Source of the DNA: Pseudomonadota bacterium
Lineage (GTDB): Bacteria; Pseudomonadota; Gammaproteobacteria; Steroidobacterales; Steroidobacteraceae
Assembly: GCA_003242275.1 (NCBI GenBank)
Contig: QGUX01000098.1
Span: 1-11,224, forward strand
DNA length: 11,224 bases
Direction: 5' to 3'
Within the stretch, counting starts at the first letter, position 1. Every line of letters starts with the position of its first letter. Shown here in pieces: positions 1-8,374 of this stretch. Under the pieces are notes generated by a model that had not been told where the DNA came from, ran no database searches, and was given only the letters and a program-made list of their open reading frames with translations. A program made the position numbers and the translations under genes.

Positions 1-449
1 AGCACGCCGCGGCCGCTGGCCCAGTCGTTCTCGGTCGCGTACAGCAGTGCGCCATCGGCCGAGAACACGCCGTGGCCGAAGAAGTGCCGGTCCTCGGGCA
101 GGGGCAGGCTGCCCAGCGGCGAGCCGTCGGCCAGATCGAAGGCCAGCGCGAAGAATCCCGGCTGGCGGCCGAAGACCACCGCGCGGCGGCGTGCCGTGTC
201 GATGGCGAAGCTGTGGCCCCGGTCGGGCAGGGGACGCGCGGCGATGTCGCGGCCCCTTGCGTCGATGACCACGGCCTCGTGGAGGGCGCCGTGACGGCGG
301 CAGCTCAGGAAGCGCGCCACGCCCGCGTCGGGCAGGCCGGCGCGCACCGGGCCCGCCCCGGCCCAGGCCAGCAGCGCGGCGCCGGCCGTGAGCACTTCGC
401 GCCGCCGCAGGCGGCCGGATGCCGGCTTGTCTCGGTCGCGTGATGCCAT
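1..449 (-). CDS. DUF1513 family protein, Tat-exported (3' end cut by the window edge)
   Basis: Last gene of the imelysin operon. Only the first 149 codons are present; DUF1513 proteins are usually about 350-380 residues. It opens with a twin-arginine signal: an Arg-rich stretch at residues 13-17 (RLRRR), then EVL and a hydrophobic run (about 19-33), so the protein should be exported folded to the periplasm. The mature part has the features I associate with DUF1513, a WD40/YVTN-like propeller: residues 78-105 with GHSFAID and FGRQPGFFALAFD, and 121-142 with RHFFGHGVFSADGALLYATEND. The ATG shares its A with the TGA of the preceding imelysin gene (TGATG, 1-nt overlap), which fixes the start and implies translational coupling. 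The biochemical function of DUF1513 is not established; its constant company with imelysin and di-heme genes points to periplasmic iron or redox handling. Family call is from recognised motifs, not a search. Confidence 0.85.
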   Translation of the reverse strand, partial: MASRDRDKPASGRLRRREVLTAGAALLAWAGAGPVRAGLPDAGVARFLSCRRHGALHEAVVIDARGRDIAARPLPDRGHSFAIDTARRRAVVFGRQPGFFALAFDLADGSPLGSLPLPEDRHFFGHGVFSADGALLYATENDWASGRGV

Positions 450-1585
450 CAGTCCCCGTCGAGCGAGTTGAAGCCCAGGTTCACGCCCAGCGCGGGCGCG
501 AGGTACTCGTCCACCATCGCGCGGGCGTTGGCCAGCAGCAGCCCGGCGTGCACCAGCAGTTCGCGTTGCGATGCGTCGGCGACGGCGCGATCCATCGGCA
601 CCTCGAGCGCATCGAGATCCTGCTGCACGCGTTCCAGTTCCTCCGCGATGCCGGTGTCGATCCATCGGGAACCGGGCGGCAGCGCCGCGCCGAAGCGCGC
701 CGCCTCGTGCAGGCGCGCCATCGCCGCGATGCCGGCGGAGAGATAGCGGGTCGTCAGGCCGCTGCGATGCAGGGGCAGCAGGGCGCCGCGGGCGCTGTCC
801 GCGGCCTCGCCCAGCGCCGGTTGCAGCTTCTGGTCGCGCGCCACGTGCAGGGCGGTCGACAGGGCCTTCAGCACCTCGGTGGCCACCTCGCCACTGCTGC
901 GGTAGACGAGGTTCTCCGGCGCGGGATGGGCCAGCTCGCGCGCGAACACGGCCGGTTCGTCCCAGGCGGATTCGATTTCGCCGGCCAGGCGTTCGAGGCT
1001 GGCGCCCACGGCCACGGCATAGTCGCAGCGGAAGCGGCCGGCCTCGCCGCCCTGCGCGATCAGGAGCGGGGCATCGTCCGCATGCAGCACGTATTCCAGT
1101 GCGGGCAGTCCCTGCACGGCCACGCTCTGCGCGCGGAACTTCGCCTCCTCCAGCAGGGTGCGATCGGCCGAAGCCAGCACGCCGCGCATCTGCCGCTGCA
1201 GCACGCCGCGCGGGTCCGGCCAGAAGAAGAACTGCTCCAGCCTGTTCTGCTCCACCAGCGGGCCGAAGCGCAGCACCTCGACCGCGGCCCAGGATCCGGC
1301 CACGTCGCCCAGGCGCAGCTCCACTTCGGTGCGCCGTGAGGTGTCGCGGGGCCTGGCGCAGTAGTCGCGCAGGGCCGAAGCCAGGCGCGCGGTGTCGCGA
1401 TGCAGGTCGCGCACCGCAGGCCTGATGTACCCGCGCAGCACGCGGGCGCCGAGCCCGTCCGTCGCAGCGGCGGCCGCGTCGTCGTCGGCAGGCCGCATGC
1501 CCGCGCAGCCGGCCGCCAGCGCAACCGCGGCCAGCATTGCCGCGAACGCCGGCAGGACACGCTGTGCGCCACCTGGGGGGGTCAT
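449..1585 (-). CDS. Second imelysin-like (peptidase M75-type) lipoprotein, degenerate motif
   Basis: A 378-residue protein starting at the ATG that overlaps the TGA of the di-heme gene by 4 nt (ATGA, 1582-1585). An in-frame start further upstream exists but would cover the end of the previous gene and bury the signal. The chosen start gives a lipoprotein signal with hydrophobic residues 11-25 and a lipobox ending in LAAGC (Cys27). The rest is helical and Ala/Leu rich. The segment GLPALEYVL at 159-167 aligns with the GxHxxE signature of imelysins, but His is replaced by Pro161 while Glu164 stays. This GLPALE form is what I would expect for the second imelysin of such clusters, so it looks like a family trait rather than decay. 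It is probably a periplasm-facing, membrane-anchored protein working with the first imelysin and the di-heme protein. Whether it binds metal is unknown. Confidence 0.85.
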   Translation of the reverse strand: MTPPGGAQRVLPAFAAMLAAVALAAGCAGMRPADDDAAAAATDGLGARVLRGYIRPAVRDLHRDTARLASALRDYCARPRDTSRRTEVELRLGDVAGSWAAVEVLRFGPLVEQNRLEQFFFWPDPRGVLQRQMRGVLASADRTLLEEAKFRAQSVAVQGLPALEYVLHADDAPLLIAQGGEAGRFRCDYAVAVGASLERLAGEIESAWDEPAVFARELAHPAPENLVYRSSGEVATEVLKALSTALHVARDQKLQPALGEAADSARGALLPLHRSGLTTRYLSAGIAAMARLHEAARFGAALPPGSRWIDTGIAEELERVQQDLDALEVPMDRAVADASQRELLVHAGLLLANARAMVDEYLAPALGVNLGFNSLDGD

Positions 1586-3196
1586 AGCGACCCGAGGAAG
1601 CGCAGCAGGTCGGCCCGCTGCGCGGGAGTCATCGCCACCACGCGGTCGCGCGCGGCCTGCGCCTCCCCGCCGTGCCACAGGATGGCCTCGAGCAGCGTCC
1701 GTGCACGCCCGTCATGCAGGTAGCCGCCGCGCTCGTTGACGGTGCGCGCCAGTCCCACGCCCCACAGCGGCGGGGTGCGCCACTCGCGGCCGCCGGCATT
1801 GCCCTCCGGACGATGGTCGGCCAGTCCCTCGCCCATGTCGTGCAGCAGCAGGTCGGTATAGGGCCAGATGAGCTGGAAGCGGTGCTCGGGCCGGGCCGCG
1901 TCCCGGCGCGTGACGTACTTGGGCACGTGGCAGGCGGTGCAGCGTGCCTCGTGGAACAGCTTCTTGCCGGCCAGCACGCGCGGGTCGTCGACGTCGCGGC
2001 GCGCCGGCACGGCGAGGTAGGCTGCGTAGAAGGCGACGAAGTCCAGCAGGTCGCCCGGCACTTCCTCCGCGCCGAGCTGCGGTTGCGCGCCATGCGGCAT
2101 TTCGAGGCAGGCCTGCTGCCGCGGCGTGCACTCGCCCCAGTGCGTGGGATGCAGCGGCGTCGACAGCCCCATGTCGTCGAAGAACGCGCCGGCGGACTGC
2201 TGCTCCACGGTGGGCTTGCCGCCCTTCCAGCCGAAGCGCCCGATGGTCACCTCGCCGGTGATGTCGTCGCGCACCAGCCGGACCTTGCCGCGCACGCCGT
2301 CGGGATCGTCCACGCGGCCGGCATTGGCGAGGATGTCGGCCTCGTGGATGGCCTCGAGCAGTCCCAGCCCGATCATCTGCGGCGCGATGCGCGGCGAGAT
2401 CATCACGTCCTCGCGCATGGGGCCGTAGCCGAGGTCGGTGATGCGATAGGTGGGCTTGCGCAGCGTGGCCGTCTCGCCGCCGTTGAGCGGCACGGTGATC
2501 TCTTCCCACTCGATGCGCAGGCGACCCTCGGCCGGCAGGCCGGGCACCGCGAAGGGCTGCAGCTGGTGGCCGTAGGTAGGCTCCGGCAGCACCGACAGCG
2601 ATGCGGCCAGCTGGCGCTGCTCGGCCTCGTTGCGGGGCGGCACCGACAGGCGCAGGAACAGCGACACCGGTTCCTCATTGCCCTCGGGCACCACGCCGCC
2701 CGCGTCCTTCACGTGGCAGCCCTGGCAGGAGCGCGCGTTGAACAGCGGACCGAGTCCATCCGAGGCCTGCGTGGAGGAGGGCGCCGGCACCCAGTCCTTG
2801 CGGAACAGGCCATTGCCGATCTGGAAGCGCTGGCGCCCCTCGAAATCCAGGTTGGCCGAGGGCTGCGAGAAGATGTCGCGGTTGATCACCTTGCCGCGCA
2901 GCGTGGCCGATCCGGCGCTGAGGTGTTCGAAGGGTTCGGGGGCATCGAAGCTTGCGGGCGGCCGCGTGACCTCGCGTACGCGGTCGAGGTCCGCTGCCGG
3001 AAGGTCGTCGCGCACGGAGGGCAGGGCGAGGTTCGCCACCACCGGCACCAGGGAAGGCGGCACCGCCGGCGCCGCCATCGTGGCCGCCCCGGCGGGAGGC
3101 GCCGCGACATCCGCGGCCGCGCGCGGCGTTTCCTGCCGCACGGCACAGCCGCTCGCCGCCCCCAGCGCGGCGAGCCCGAGCAGCAGCAGCGGATGT

Positions 3197-3213
<17 letters not shown>
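1582..3213 (-). CDS. Di-heme c-type oxidoreductase-like lipoprotein (COG3488 / DUF1111 type)
   Basis: A 543-residue protein with two covalent heme-attachment motifs: CQGCH at 163-167 and CTACH at 425-429. The C-terminus (GYLHDGRARTLLEAILWHGG, 497-516) is of the type seen in MauG/cytochrome-c-peroxidase-like and COG3488 proteins. The start at 3213 gives a lipoprotein signal (SSRHPLLLLGLAALGAASGC, lipidated Cys23), followed by an Ala/Pro-rich linker to about residue 60. The in-frame extension up to 3465 lies inside the preceding gene and has no signal-peptide character. An extra cysteine pair (Cys362, Cys369) could form a disulfide. The gene overlaps the upstream imelysin by 17 nt and the downstream one by 4 nt; no good Shine-Dalgarno is seen, consistent with coupling. 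Likely a membrane-anchored periplasmic electron-transfer or oxidoreductase protein. COG3488 members are often labelled thiol oxidoreductases, but their substrate is not established. Confidence 0.93.
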
Positions 3214-4480
<1,267 letters not shown>

Positions 4481-4504
4481 GGAGAATTGAAATGCCGTCC
4501 TAGA

Positions 4505-4519
4505 TGAGAGTGATTCTCA
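4505..4519 (-). promoter_or_regulatory. Putative Fur box upstream of the imelysin operon
   Basis: On the minus strand the site reads TGAGAATCACTCTCA, with perfect inverted arms TGAGA/TCTCA around five bases. Read on the plus strand it matches the 7-1-7 Fur consensus TGATAAT-n-ATTATCA at 11 of 14 positions. It ends 24 nt before the imelysin ATG and overlaps the proposed -10. Imelysin and EfeO-type genes are known Fur targets, so context and sequence agree. It also lies in the shared intergenic region, 110 nt before the divergent esterase gene. Confidence 0.72.
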
Positions 4520-4542
4520 AGTACAGGACCCGACCTTGTCCA
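4513..4542 (-). promoter_or_regulatory. Candidate promoter of the imelysin operon
   Basis: On the minus strand, TGGACA (4537-4542, 5 of 6 to TTGACA) is followed after an 18-base spacer by GAGAAT (4513-4518, 4 of 6 to TATAAT). Transcription would start near 4505 and leave a leader of about 25 nt. The -10 sits inside the Fur-box-like palindrome, a standard arrangement for Fur repression. The match is moderate and the start site is predicted only. Confidence 0.42.
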
Positions 4543-4629
4543 GAAATGCAGGGAAGGAGACTTCGTATTCCGAATTATTGCGTTGCCTGGACAATGGTAG
4601 GTTAGGGGTGTCCGTCGAAGGGGGCAATA

Positions 4630-5808
4630 ATGAAAAGCCGAATCCCGCTGCCGTTCGCCGCGGCCTGCCTGCTCCTGGTCTCTGTTCCCGGACCCGCCGC
4701 CGAAGCCCCGGCCGCCAACAGTTGCGCCGGTGGCGGGGGCTTTCCCGCGCCGCCACCGTCATACCGCTCGGTGGAAGTGGGCGCGGACGGGCGCGTGACC
4801 TTCCGCCTGTGCGCGCCGCAGGCCACCGAGGTGCGCGTGACCAGCCCCGACGCCGCCGAGGCCATCCCCTTCGGCACGGGCCTGCCGCTGGCGCGCGATG
4901 AAACCGGCCTCTGGTCGGGCACCACCGGCGTGCCGGTGGCGCCGGACAACTACCGCTATGCCTTCGTGGTCAATGGCGTGACGCTGCCCGATCCGCTGGC
5001 CACCACCTTCTCGCGCGAGCGTACCGGCACGCAGTCCACCTTCGAGGTGCCGGGCGAGGCGGGCAGGTTCCAGGCCTACGACCCGGCCATCCCGCATGGC
5101 GCGGTGACCGAGTTCGAGTACTGGTCGAAGTCGCTGGGCGTGAAGCGCCGCGCGCACGTTTACACGCCGCCCGGCTACTTCAGGGATTCGAAGCGATATC
5201 CGGTGCTGTACCTCGTGAACGGCGCGGGCGACAGCGACGACAACTGGACCAGCACCGGCCACGCGCACTACATCATCGACAACCTGATTGCCGCCGGCAG
5301 GGCGCAGCCGATGATCGTGGTGATGCCGGCCGGGCACACGCCCGAGCGCGGCAATGGGCCCGGCCTGCTGGCCAACACGGACTTCGGCGCCGACCTGCAC
5401 GAGGACCTGATCCCGGCCATCGACGCGCAGTTCCGCACGCTGGCGCGCCCGGCCTCCCGGGCCATGGCCGGCCTGTCCATGGGCGGCGCGCACACGCTGC
5501 AGTTCGGGTTGACGCGCCCGGACGTGTTCCGCTACGTCGGCATCTTCAGCATGGGACTGGGCGTGGGCGAGGATGCGACGCGCTACGAGCAAGCGCACGC
5601 CGCGGCGCTCGCACGGGCCGCGCGCGAGATGAAGCTGGTGTACTACGCCATGGGCAAGGAGGATTTCCTGTACGGTTCGGTGGCGCCCACGCGCGCCATG
5701 CTCGAGCGGCAGAAGATCCGCCACACGTACGTGGAGACCGGCGGCGGCCACACCTGGATCAACTGGCGCCGCTACCTCGCCGACTTCGCGCCGCGGCTGT
5801 TCAGGTAG
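4630..5808 (+). CDS. Secreted esterase, E-set/CBM48-like N-domain plus esterase-D/CE1-type catalytic domain
   Basis: A 392-residue protein. A Sec signal covers about 1-24 (hydrophobic 8-20, cleavage near GPAA). Residues 45-140 form a beta-rich domain (RVTFRLCAPQATEVRV, then DNYRYAFVVNG) like the N-terminal immunoglobulin-like or CBM48-like domain that precedes CE1 and Fes-type esterases. The alpha/beta-hydrolase domain begins near 160. Nucleophile elbow GLSMGG at 281-286 gives Ser283; GKEDFLY suggests Asp345; GGHTW gives His374. In the usual LLHG segment the His is Asn197 (LVNGAGDSDDNW). Family members hydrolyse feruloyl or acetyl esters on xylan, or siderophore esters; the substrate here is not determined. 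The ATG has an AAGGGGG ribosome-binding site (4618-4624) five bases upstream. The gene is divergent from the Fur-boxed imelysin operon. No convincing plus-strand promoter was found. Confidence 0.88.
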   Translation: MKSRIPLPFAAACLLLVSVPGPAAEAPAANSCAGGGGFPAPPPSYRSVEVGADGRVTFRLCAPQATEVRVTSPDAAEAIPFGTGLPLARDETGLWSGTTGVPVAPDNYRYAFVVNGVTLPDPLATTFSRERTGTQSTFEVPGEAGRFQAYDPAIPHGAVTEFEYWSKSLGVKRRAHVYTPPGYFRDSKRYPVLYLVNGAGDSDDNWTSTGHAHYIIDNLIAAGRAQPMIVVMPAGHTPERGNGPGLLANTDFGADLHEDLIPAIDAQFRTLARPASRAMAGLSMGGAHTLQFGLTRPDVFRYVGIFSMGLGVGEDATRYEQAHAAALARAAREMKLVYYAMGKEDFLYGSVAPTRAMLERQKIRHTYVETGGGHTWINWRRYLADFAPRLFR

Positions 5809-5817
5809 CCGTCACAA

Positions 5818-5843
5818 GCGCCGGTCCGTTCGTGGGCCGGCGC
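5818..5843. terminator. GC-rich hairpin after the esterase gene (possible terminator)
   Basis: The arms GCGCCGGTCC and GGGCCGGCGC can pair over 10 bp (one G-T wobble) around a 6-base loop, GTTCGT. It starts 9 nt after the esterase stop. No T-run follows, so it may be a weak or Rho-assisted terminator or simply a 3'-end stabiliser. Confidence 0.42.
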
Positions 5844-5858
5844 GGGGCCCGCAGCGGC

Positions 5859-5864
5859 TATACT
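5859..5864 (+). promoter_or_regulatory. -10 box positioned for a leaderless xth transcript
   Basis: TATACT (5 of 6 to TATAAT) ends six bases before the xth ATG at 5871. With normal -10 to +1 spacing, transcription would start at or within a base or two of the A of the ATG. No Shine-Dalgarno lies in front of that ATG, which fits leaderless translation. No recognisable -35 is present at 17-18 bases spacing. Confidence 0.55.
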
Positions 5865-5870
5865 GCGCCG

Positions 5871-6668
5871 ATGCGCTTCTATTCATGGAACGTCAACGGC
5901 ATCCGCTCCGTCATCCGCAAGGGCACCTTCCAGAAGTTCATCGCCGAGCACCGGCCCGACATCCTGTGCCTGCAGGAGACCAAGGCGGAGCAGGGCCAGG
6001 CCGAGATCGACCTGCCCGAGTACATCGAGTACTGGAACTCGGCCGAGAAGAAGGGGTATTCGGGCACCGCGATCTTCACGCGCTTGAAGCCGCAGAACGT
6101 CACGCTGGGCTTCCCCGAGGAGTTCGCCAGCCGCTTCTCGTTCGCGGATGAGCTCAGGCGCGATGCCTGGAACGAGGGGCGCGTGATCACGGCCGAATTC
6201 GACAACTTCTACGCGGTCACCGTCTACACGCCCAATGCCAAGGACGACCTCTCGCGCCTGAACCTGCGCCACAGGCATTGGGACCCGGCCTTCCTCGAGT
6301 ACGTGAAGATGCTCGACCGGACCAAGCCGGTGATCTTCTGCGGCGACCTGAACGTGGCGCACACCGAGCTGGACCTTGCCAACCCCAAGCCCAACCGCGG
6401 CAAGAAGGGCTTCACCGACGAGGAGCGCGAGGGCTTCCAGAACTTCATCGACGCGGGGTTCGTGGACACCTTCCGCATCTTCACGCAGGGCAACGGCCAC
6501 TACACCTGGTGGTCGCACTTCGCCAACTCGCGGGCCAGGAACATCGGATGGAGAATCGACTACGTGCTCGTGTCGCGCTCCATCGCCGACCGCGTGAAGA
6601 CGGCGCGCATCCATGCCGACGTGATGGGTTCGGACCACTGCCCGGTGAGCATCGAGATCGACATCTGA
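5871..6668 (+). CDS. xth: Exodeoxyribonuclease III / AP endonuclease (ExoA/APE1-type)
   Basis: A 265-residue cytoplasmic DNA-repair enzyme of the exonuclease-endonuclease-phosphatase fold: it cuts DNA 5' of abasic sites and has 3'-phosphatase/exonuclease activity. All expected active-site residues are visible: Asn7 (WNVNG), Glu36 (LQETK), Tyr119 (VYTPN), Asp159 and Asn161 (GDLNVAH), Asp230 (WRIDY) and the Asp255-His256 pair (GSDHCP). The segment NPKPNRGKKGFTDEER (171-186) and NIGWRIDYVL mark the ExoA/APE1 branch rather than E. coli XthA. It is about 12 residues longer than typical ExoA, with the extra sequence around 82-100 (between VTLG and EGRVI). The ATG at 5871 is chosen over an in-frame GTG at 5832 because the family starts with this Met and a -10 box directly precedes it. 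It appears monocistronic. Confidence 0.95.
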   Translation: MRFYSWNVNGIRSVIRKGTFQKFIAEHRPDILCLQETKAEQGQAEIDLPEYIEYWNSAEKKGYSGTAIFTRLKPQNVTLGFPEEFASRFSFADELRRDAWNEGRVITAEFDNFYAVTVYTPNAKDDLSRLNLRHRHWDPAFLEYVKMLDRTKPVIFCGDLNVAHTELDLANPKPNRGKKGFTDEEREGFQNFIDAGFVDTFRIFTQGNGHYTWWSHFANSRARNIGWRIDYVLVSRSIADRVKTARIHADVMGSDHCPVSIEIDI

Positions 6669-6710
6669 GGAAGCAGCGAGGCACCGCTTCGGTAGCGTCG
6701 CGGCCTTCCT
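6668..6710. terminator. Imperfect long hairpin between the convergent xth and GH105-like genes
   Basis: AGGAAG at 6668-6673 pairs with CTTCCT at 6705-6710. Inside it GCGA pairs with TCGC, GC with GC and ACCG with CGGT around a CTT loop. That gives about 16 base pairs broken by small internal loops and one bulge. It fills the 58-base convergent gap and could end transcription from both sides. No T-run is present on either strand. Confidence 0.42.
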
Positions 6711-6726
6711 GCGCCCGCCGCGGACT

Positions 6727-8304
6727 TCAGTCCATCAGCTCCGTCGCGAACAGCATCGCCATCGCGCCGCCGCGCGCATCCTGGCCGAGGATGGCGGTGC
6801 GCCCGAGGTATTCCTCCAGCGTGGTCAGGCGTGCGGTGGATTCGCACACGTCGACCATCCCGCCGTCGGAGGAGGTGCGGGCATTGACCGCGTCCCAGGC
6901 GCGCGCCACCGCCTCCTCGTAGCGGCGGCCTTCGATCCAGCCGCGTGCGAGGCCGCGGCGCAGCGCGAAGCCGATCATGGCCGTGCCCGAGAACTCGGCG
7001 AAGGCACCCGGATGGTCCACCACGTTGCGCCACAGGCCGTCGGGGGTCTGCAGCGGCAGCAGCGCGTCCATCAGGCTGCGGTAGCTTGCGAGCGCATGAA
7101 GGAACGCTTCCCCGCCTGCTGGCAGCTCGGTGAGCACCAGCGCCAGCCCCAGTGCCGCGAAGCCGTTGCCGCGGCCCCAGGCCACGTCCGCCTCGGGACG
7201 GTGCCGGTACAGGCCATCCGGCCTCAGGTCCAGGCGCTGCATGAAGCGCAGGTGGCGGTCGGCCATGGCAAAGTAGCGTGCCTCGCCGGTCAGCGCACCG
7301 GCCTGTGCCAGGATGGCGGTGCCCATGAACACCGAATCGCTGTAGCCATCGTGGTAGGGCATGGCCTCGAGCATGTTGCCGCCGGCATCGAATCCCAGCT
7401 CGGCCACCCTGCGCACCAGGGCGGTGTAGCGGGGGTCGCCCGTGGCGCGCGCGAGCTCGGTGAACACGATGTGGCCGGCCATGACCAGCGCATTGGGCCG
7501 CGCCAGGCTGTCGCGCGTGCCGTCCACCCAGGGCTCGGCCAGGCGGCGCACGTCTTCGAGCTCGCCCAGTTTCAGGCGCGCGATCAGCGCGATGGCGCCG
7601 ATGTACCAGGGCTGCTCGAAGTCGCGGCCGTAGTGGCGGGCGAGTCCGGTGGCCAGTTCGCGCGGCGTGCGGGCGCGGCGGCGCTGGAGCTCCAGCGCCG
7701 CGGGCGAGCGGTCGATGGGGCCGAGGTGGGCGGCCCAGTCGGCCTCCCCGCTCCAGCGCCGCGCGGGCATCGTTCCCATGCCGGCGACACGTTCCCGGCC
7801 GAGCGCGGCGGCCAGCCCGCCATCCTCCGTGCCGGCGACCAGCACGAGATCCGGCGCGCGCGTGCCCAGCCATCTCCACAACGCATGCGCCTCGGGATTC
7901 TCCCGGTAGGCGTTGCCCTGGGGCGGGAAGGCAAGCCGTGCGCGGGCGGGGTTGGCCATCGGCACGGCGAACAGGTGGTACGGACGGTTGCCCATGCGCG
8001 CGTACGCAGCCACGGCCACGCGCAAGCCGGCGGCTTCGCGGGCGTCGCCGGTCAGTCCTCCCACCAGCGCCACGGTGGGTGCGTCATCGCGGTGCGCCGC
8101 CACGAAAAGTTCATCGATGAGGGTTCCATCGCTGGCCAGGCCGATTCCGCTGTTGCGTGGAACCCGCCCGCCGTCCGTGGAGATGCCCGTCATGCCGGGG
8201 CTGCTGCAGGCGGCCGCGAGTGCCAGCCACAGCAACAGGAGAGCGCGGATGGCGTTGCCGCGCCGGGACCACCCTGAGGGTCCCGGGCCTGCGCCGCACG
8301 GCAT
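6727..8304 (-). CDS. Lipoprotein with degenerate M14-like domain fused to a GH105/GH88-type (YteR-like) hydrolase domain
   Basis: A 525-residue protein from the ATG at 8304; another ATG at 8322 and a TTG at 8334 are in frame, but the TTG borders a hairpin and none has a clear Shine-Dalgarno. A lipoprotein signal ends at Cys33 (LLLLWLALAAAC). Residues about 50-165 resemble an M14 carboxypeptidase-like fold (VALVGGLTGDAREA, VPMANPARARLAFPP, then YRENPEAHALWRW), but the zinc motif HxxE is absent: the segment reads TGDA. Residues about 225-525 resemble GH105 unsaturated rhamnogalacturonyl hydrolases: YSDSVFMGTAILAQAG (321-336, candidate catalytic Asp323), AWGRGNGFAALG (375-386) and DGLWRNVVDHPGAFAEFSGTAM (422-443). 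Those enzymes remove the unsaturated terminal sugar left by polysaccharide lyases. Likely envelope-anchored sugar hydrolase; substrate unknown. The N-terminal call is the less certain part. Confidence 0.82.
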   Translation of the reverse strand: MPCGAGPGPSGWSRRGNAIRALLLLWLALAAACSSPGMTGISTDGGRVPRNSGIGLASDGTLIDELFVAAHRDDAPTVALVGGLTGDAREAAGLRVAVAAYARMGNRPYHLFAVPMANPARARLAFPPQGNAYRENPEAHALWRWLGTRAPDLVLVAGTEDGGLAAALGRERVAGMGTMPARRWSGEADWAAHLGPIDRSPAALELQRRRARTPRELATGLARHYGRDFEQPWYIGAIALIARLKLGELEDVRRLAEPWVDGTRDSLARPNALVMAGHIVFTELARATGDPRYTALVRRVAELGFDAGGNMLEAMPYHDGYSDSVFMGTAILAQAGALTGEARYFAMADRHLRFMQRLDLRPDGLYRHRPEADVAWGRGNGFAALGLALVLTELPAGGEAFLHALASYRSLMDALLPLQTPDGLWRNVVDHPGAFAEFSGTAMIGFALRRGLARGWIEGRRYEEAVARAWDAVNARTSSDGGMVDVCESTARLTTLEEYLGRTAILGQDARGGAMAMLFATELMD

Positions 8305-8334
8305 GGTGCTGTGCCACCACATGCAGGTACGCAA

Positions 8335-8363
8335 GGGAGCCCCCGGGTCGTCCCGGGGCCCCC
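8335..8363 (-). terminator. Strong GC hairpin after the small basic protein gene
   Basis: On the minus strand GGGGGCCCCGGG-ACGA-CCCGGGGGCTCCC forms about 12 pairs with one bulged G and one G-T pair around a 4-base loop. It starts 11 nt after the stop of the 71-residue gene. Only TT follows, so termination may be partial and the hydrolase gene downstream may be read through. Confidence 0.5.
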
Positions 8364-8374
8364 GTCATGGCCGG

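Noticed and set aside
419..1339. Plus-strand open frame of 306 codons
   Set aside because: Fully antisense to the second imelysin, no motif and no ribosome-binding site; a GC shadow frame.
4571..4611. Possible plus-strand promoter of the esterase (TTGCGT or TTGCCT with TAGGTT)
   Set aside because: Spacings are wrong or the -10 match is only 3 of 6, so no promoter is claimed.
4517..4762. Small minus-strand frame of 81 codons over the imelysin-esterase intergenic region
   Set aside because: It overlaps the esterase start and signal peptide and ends in the Fur-box region; no motif or ribosome-binding site was seen.
4759..5751. Minus-strand open frame of 330 codons opposite the esterase
   Set aside because: The plus-strand frame encodes a complete esterase with signal peptide and catalytic triad; the antisense frame is low-complexity.
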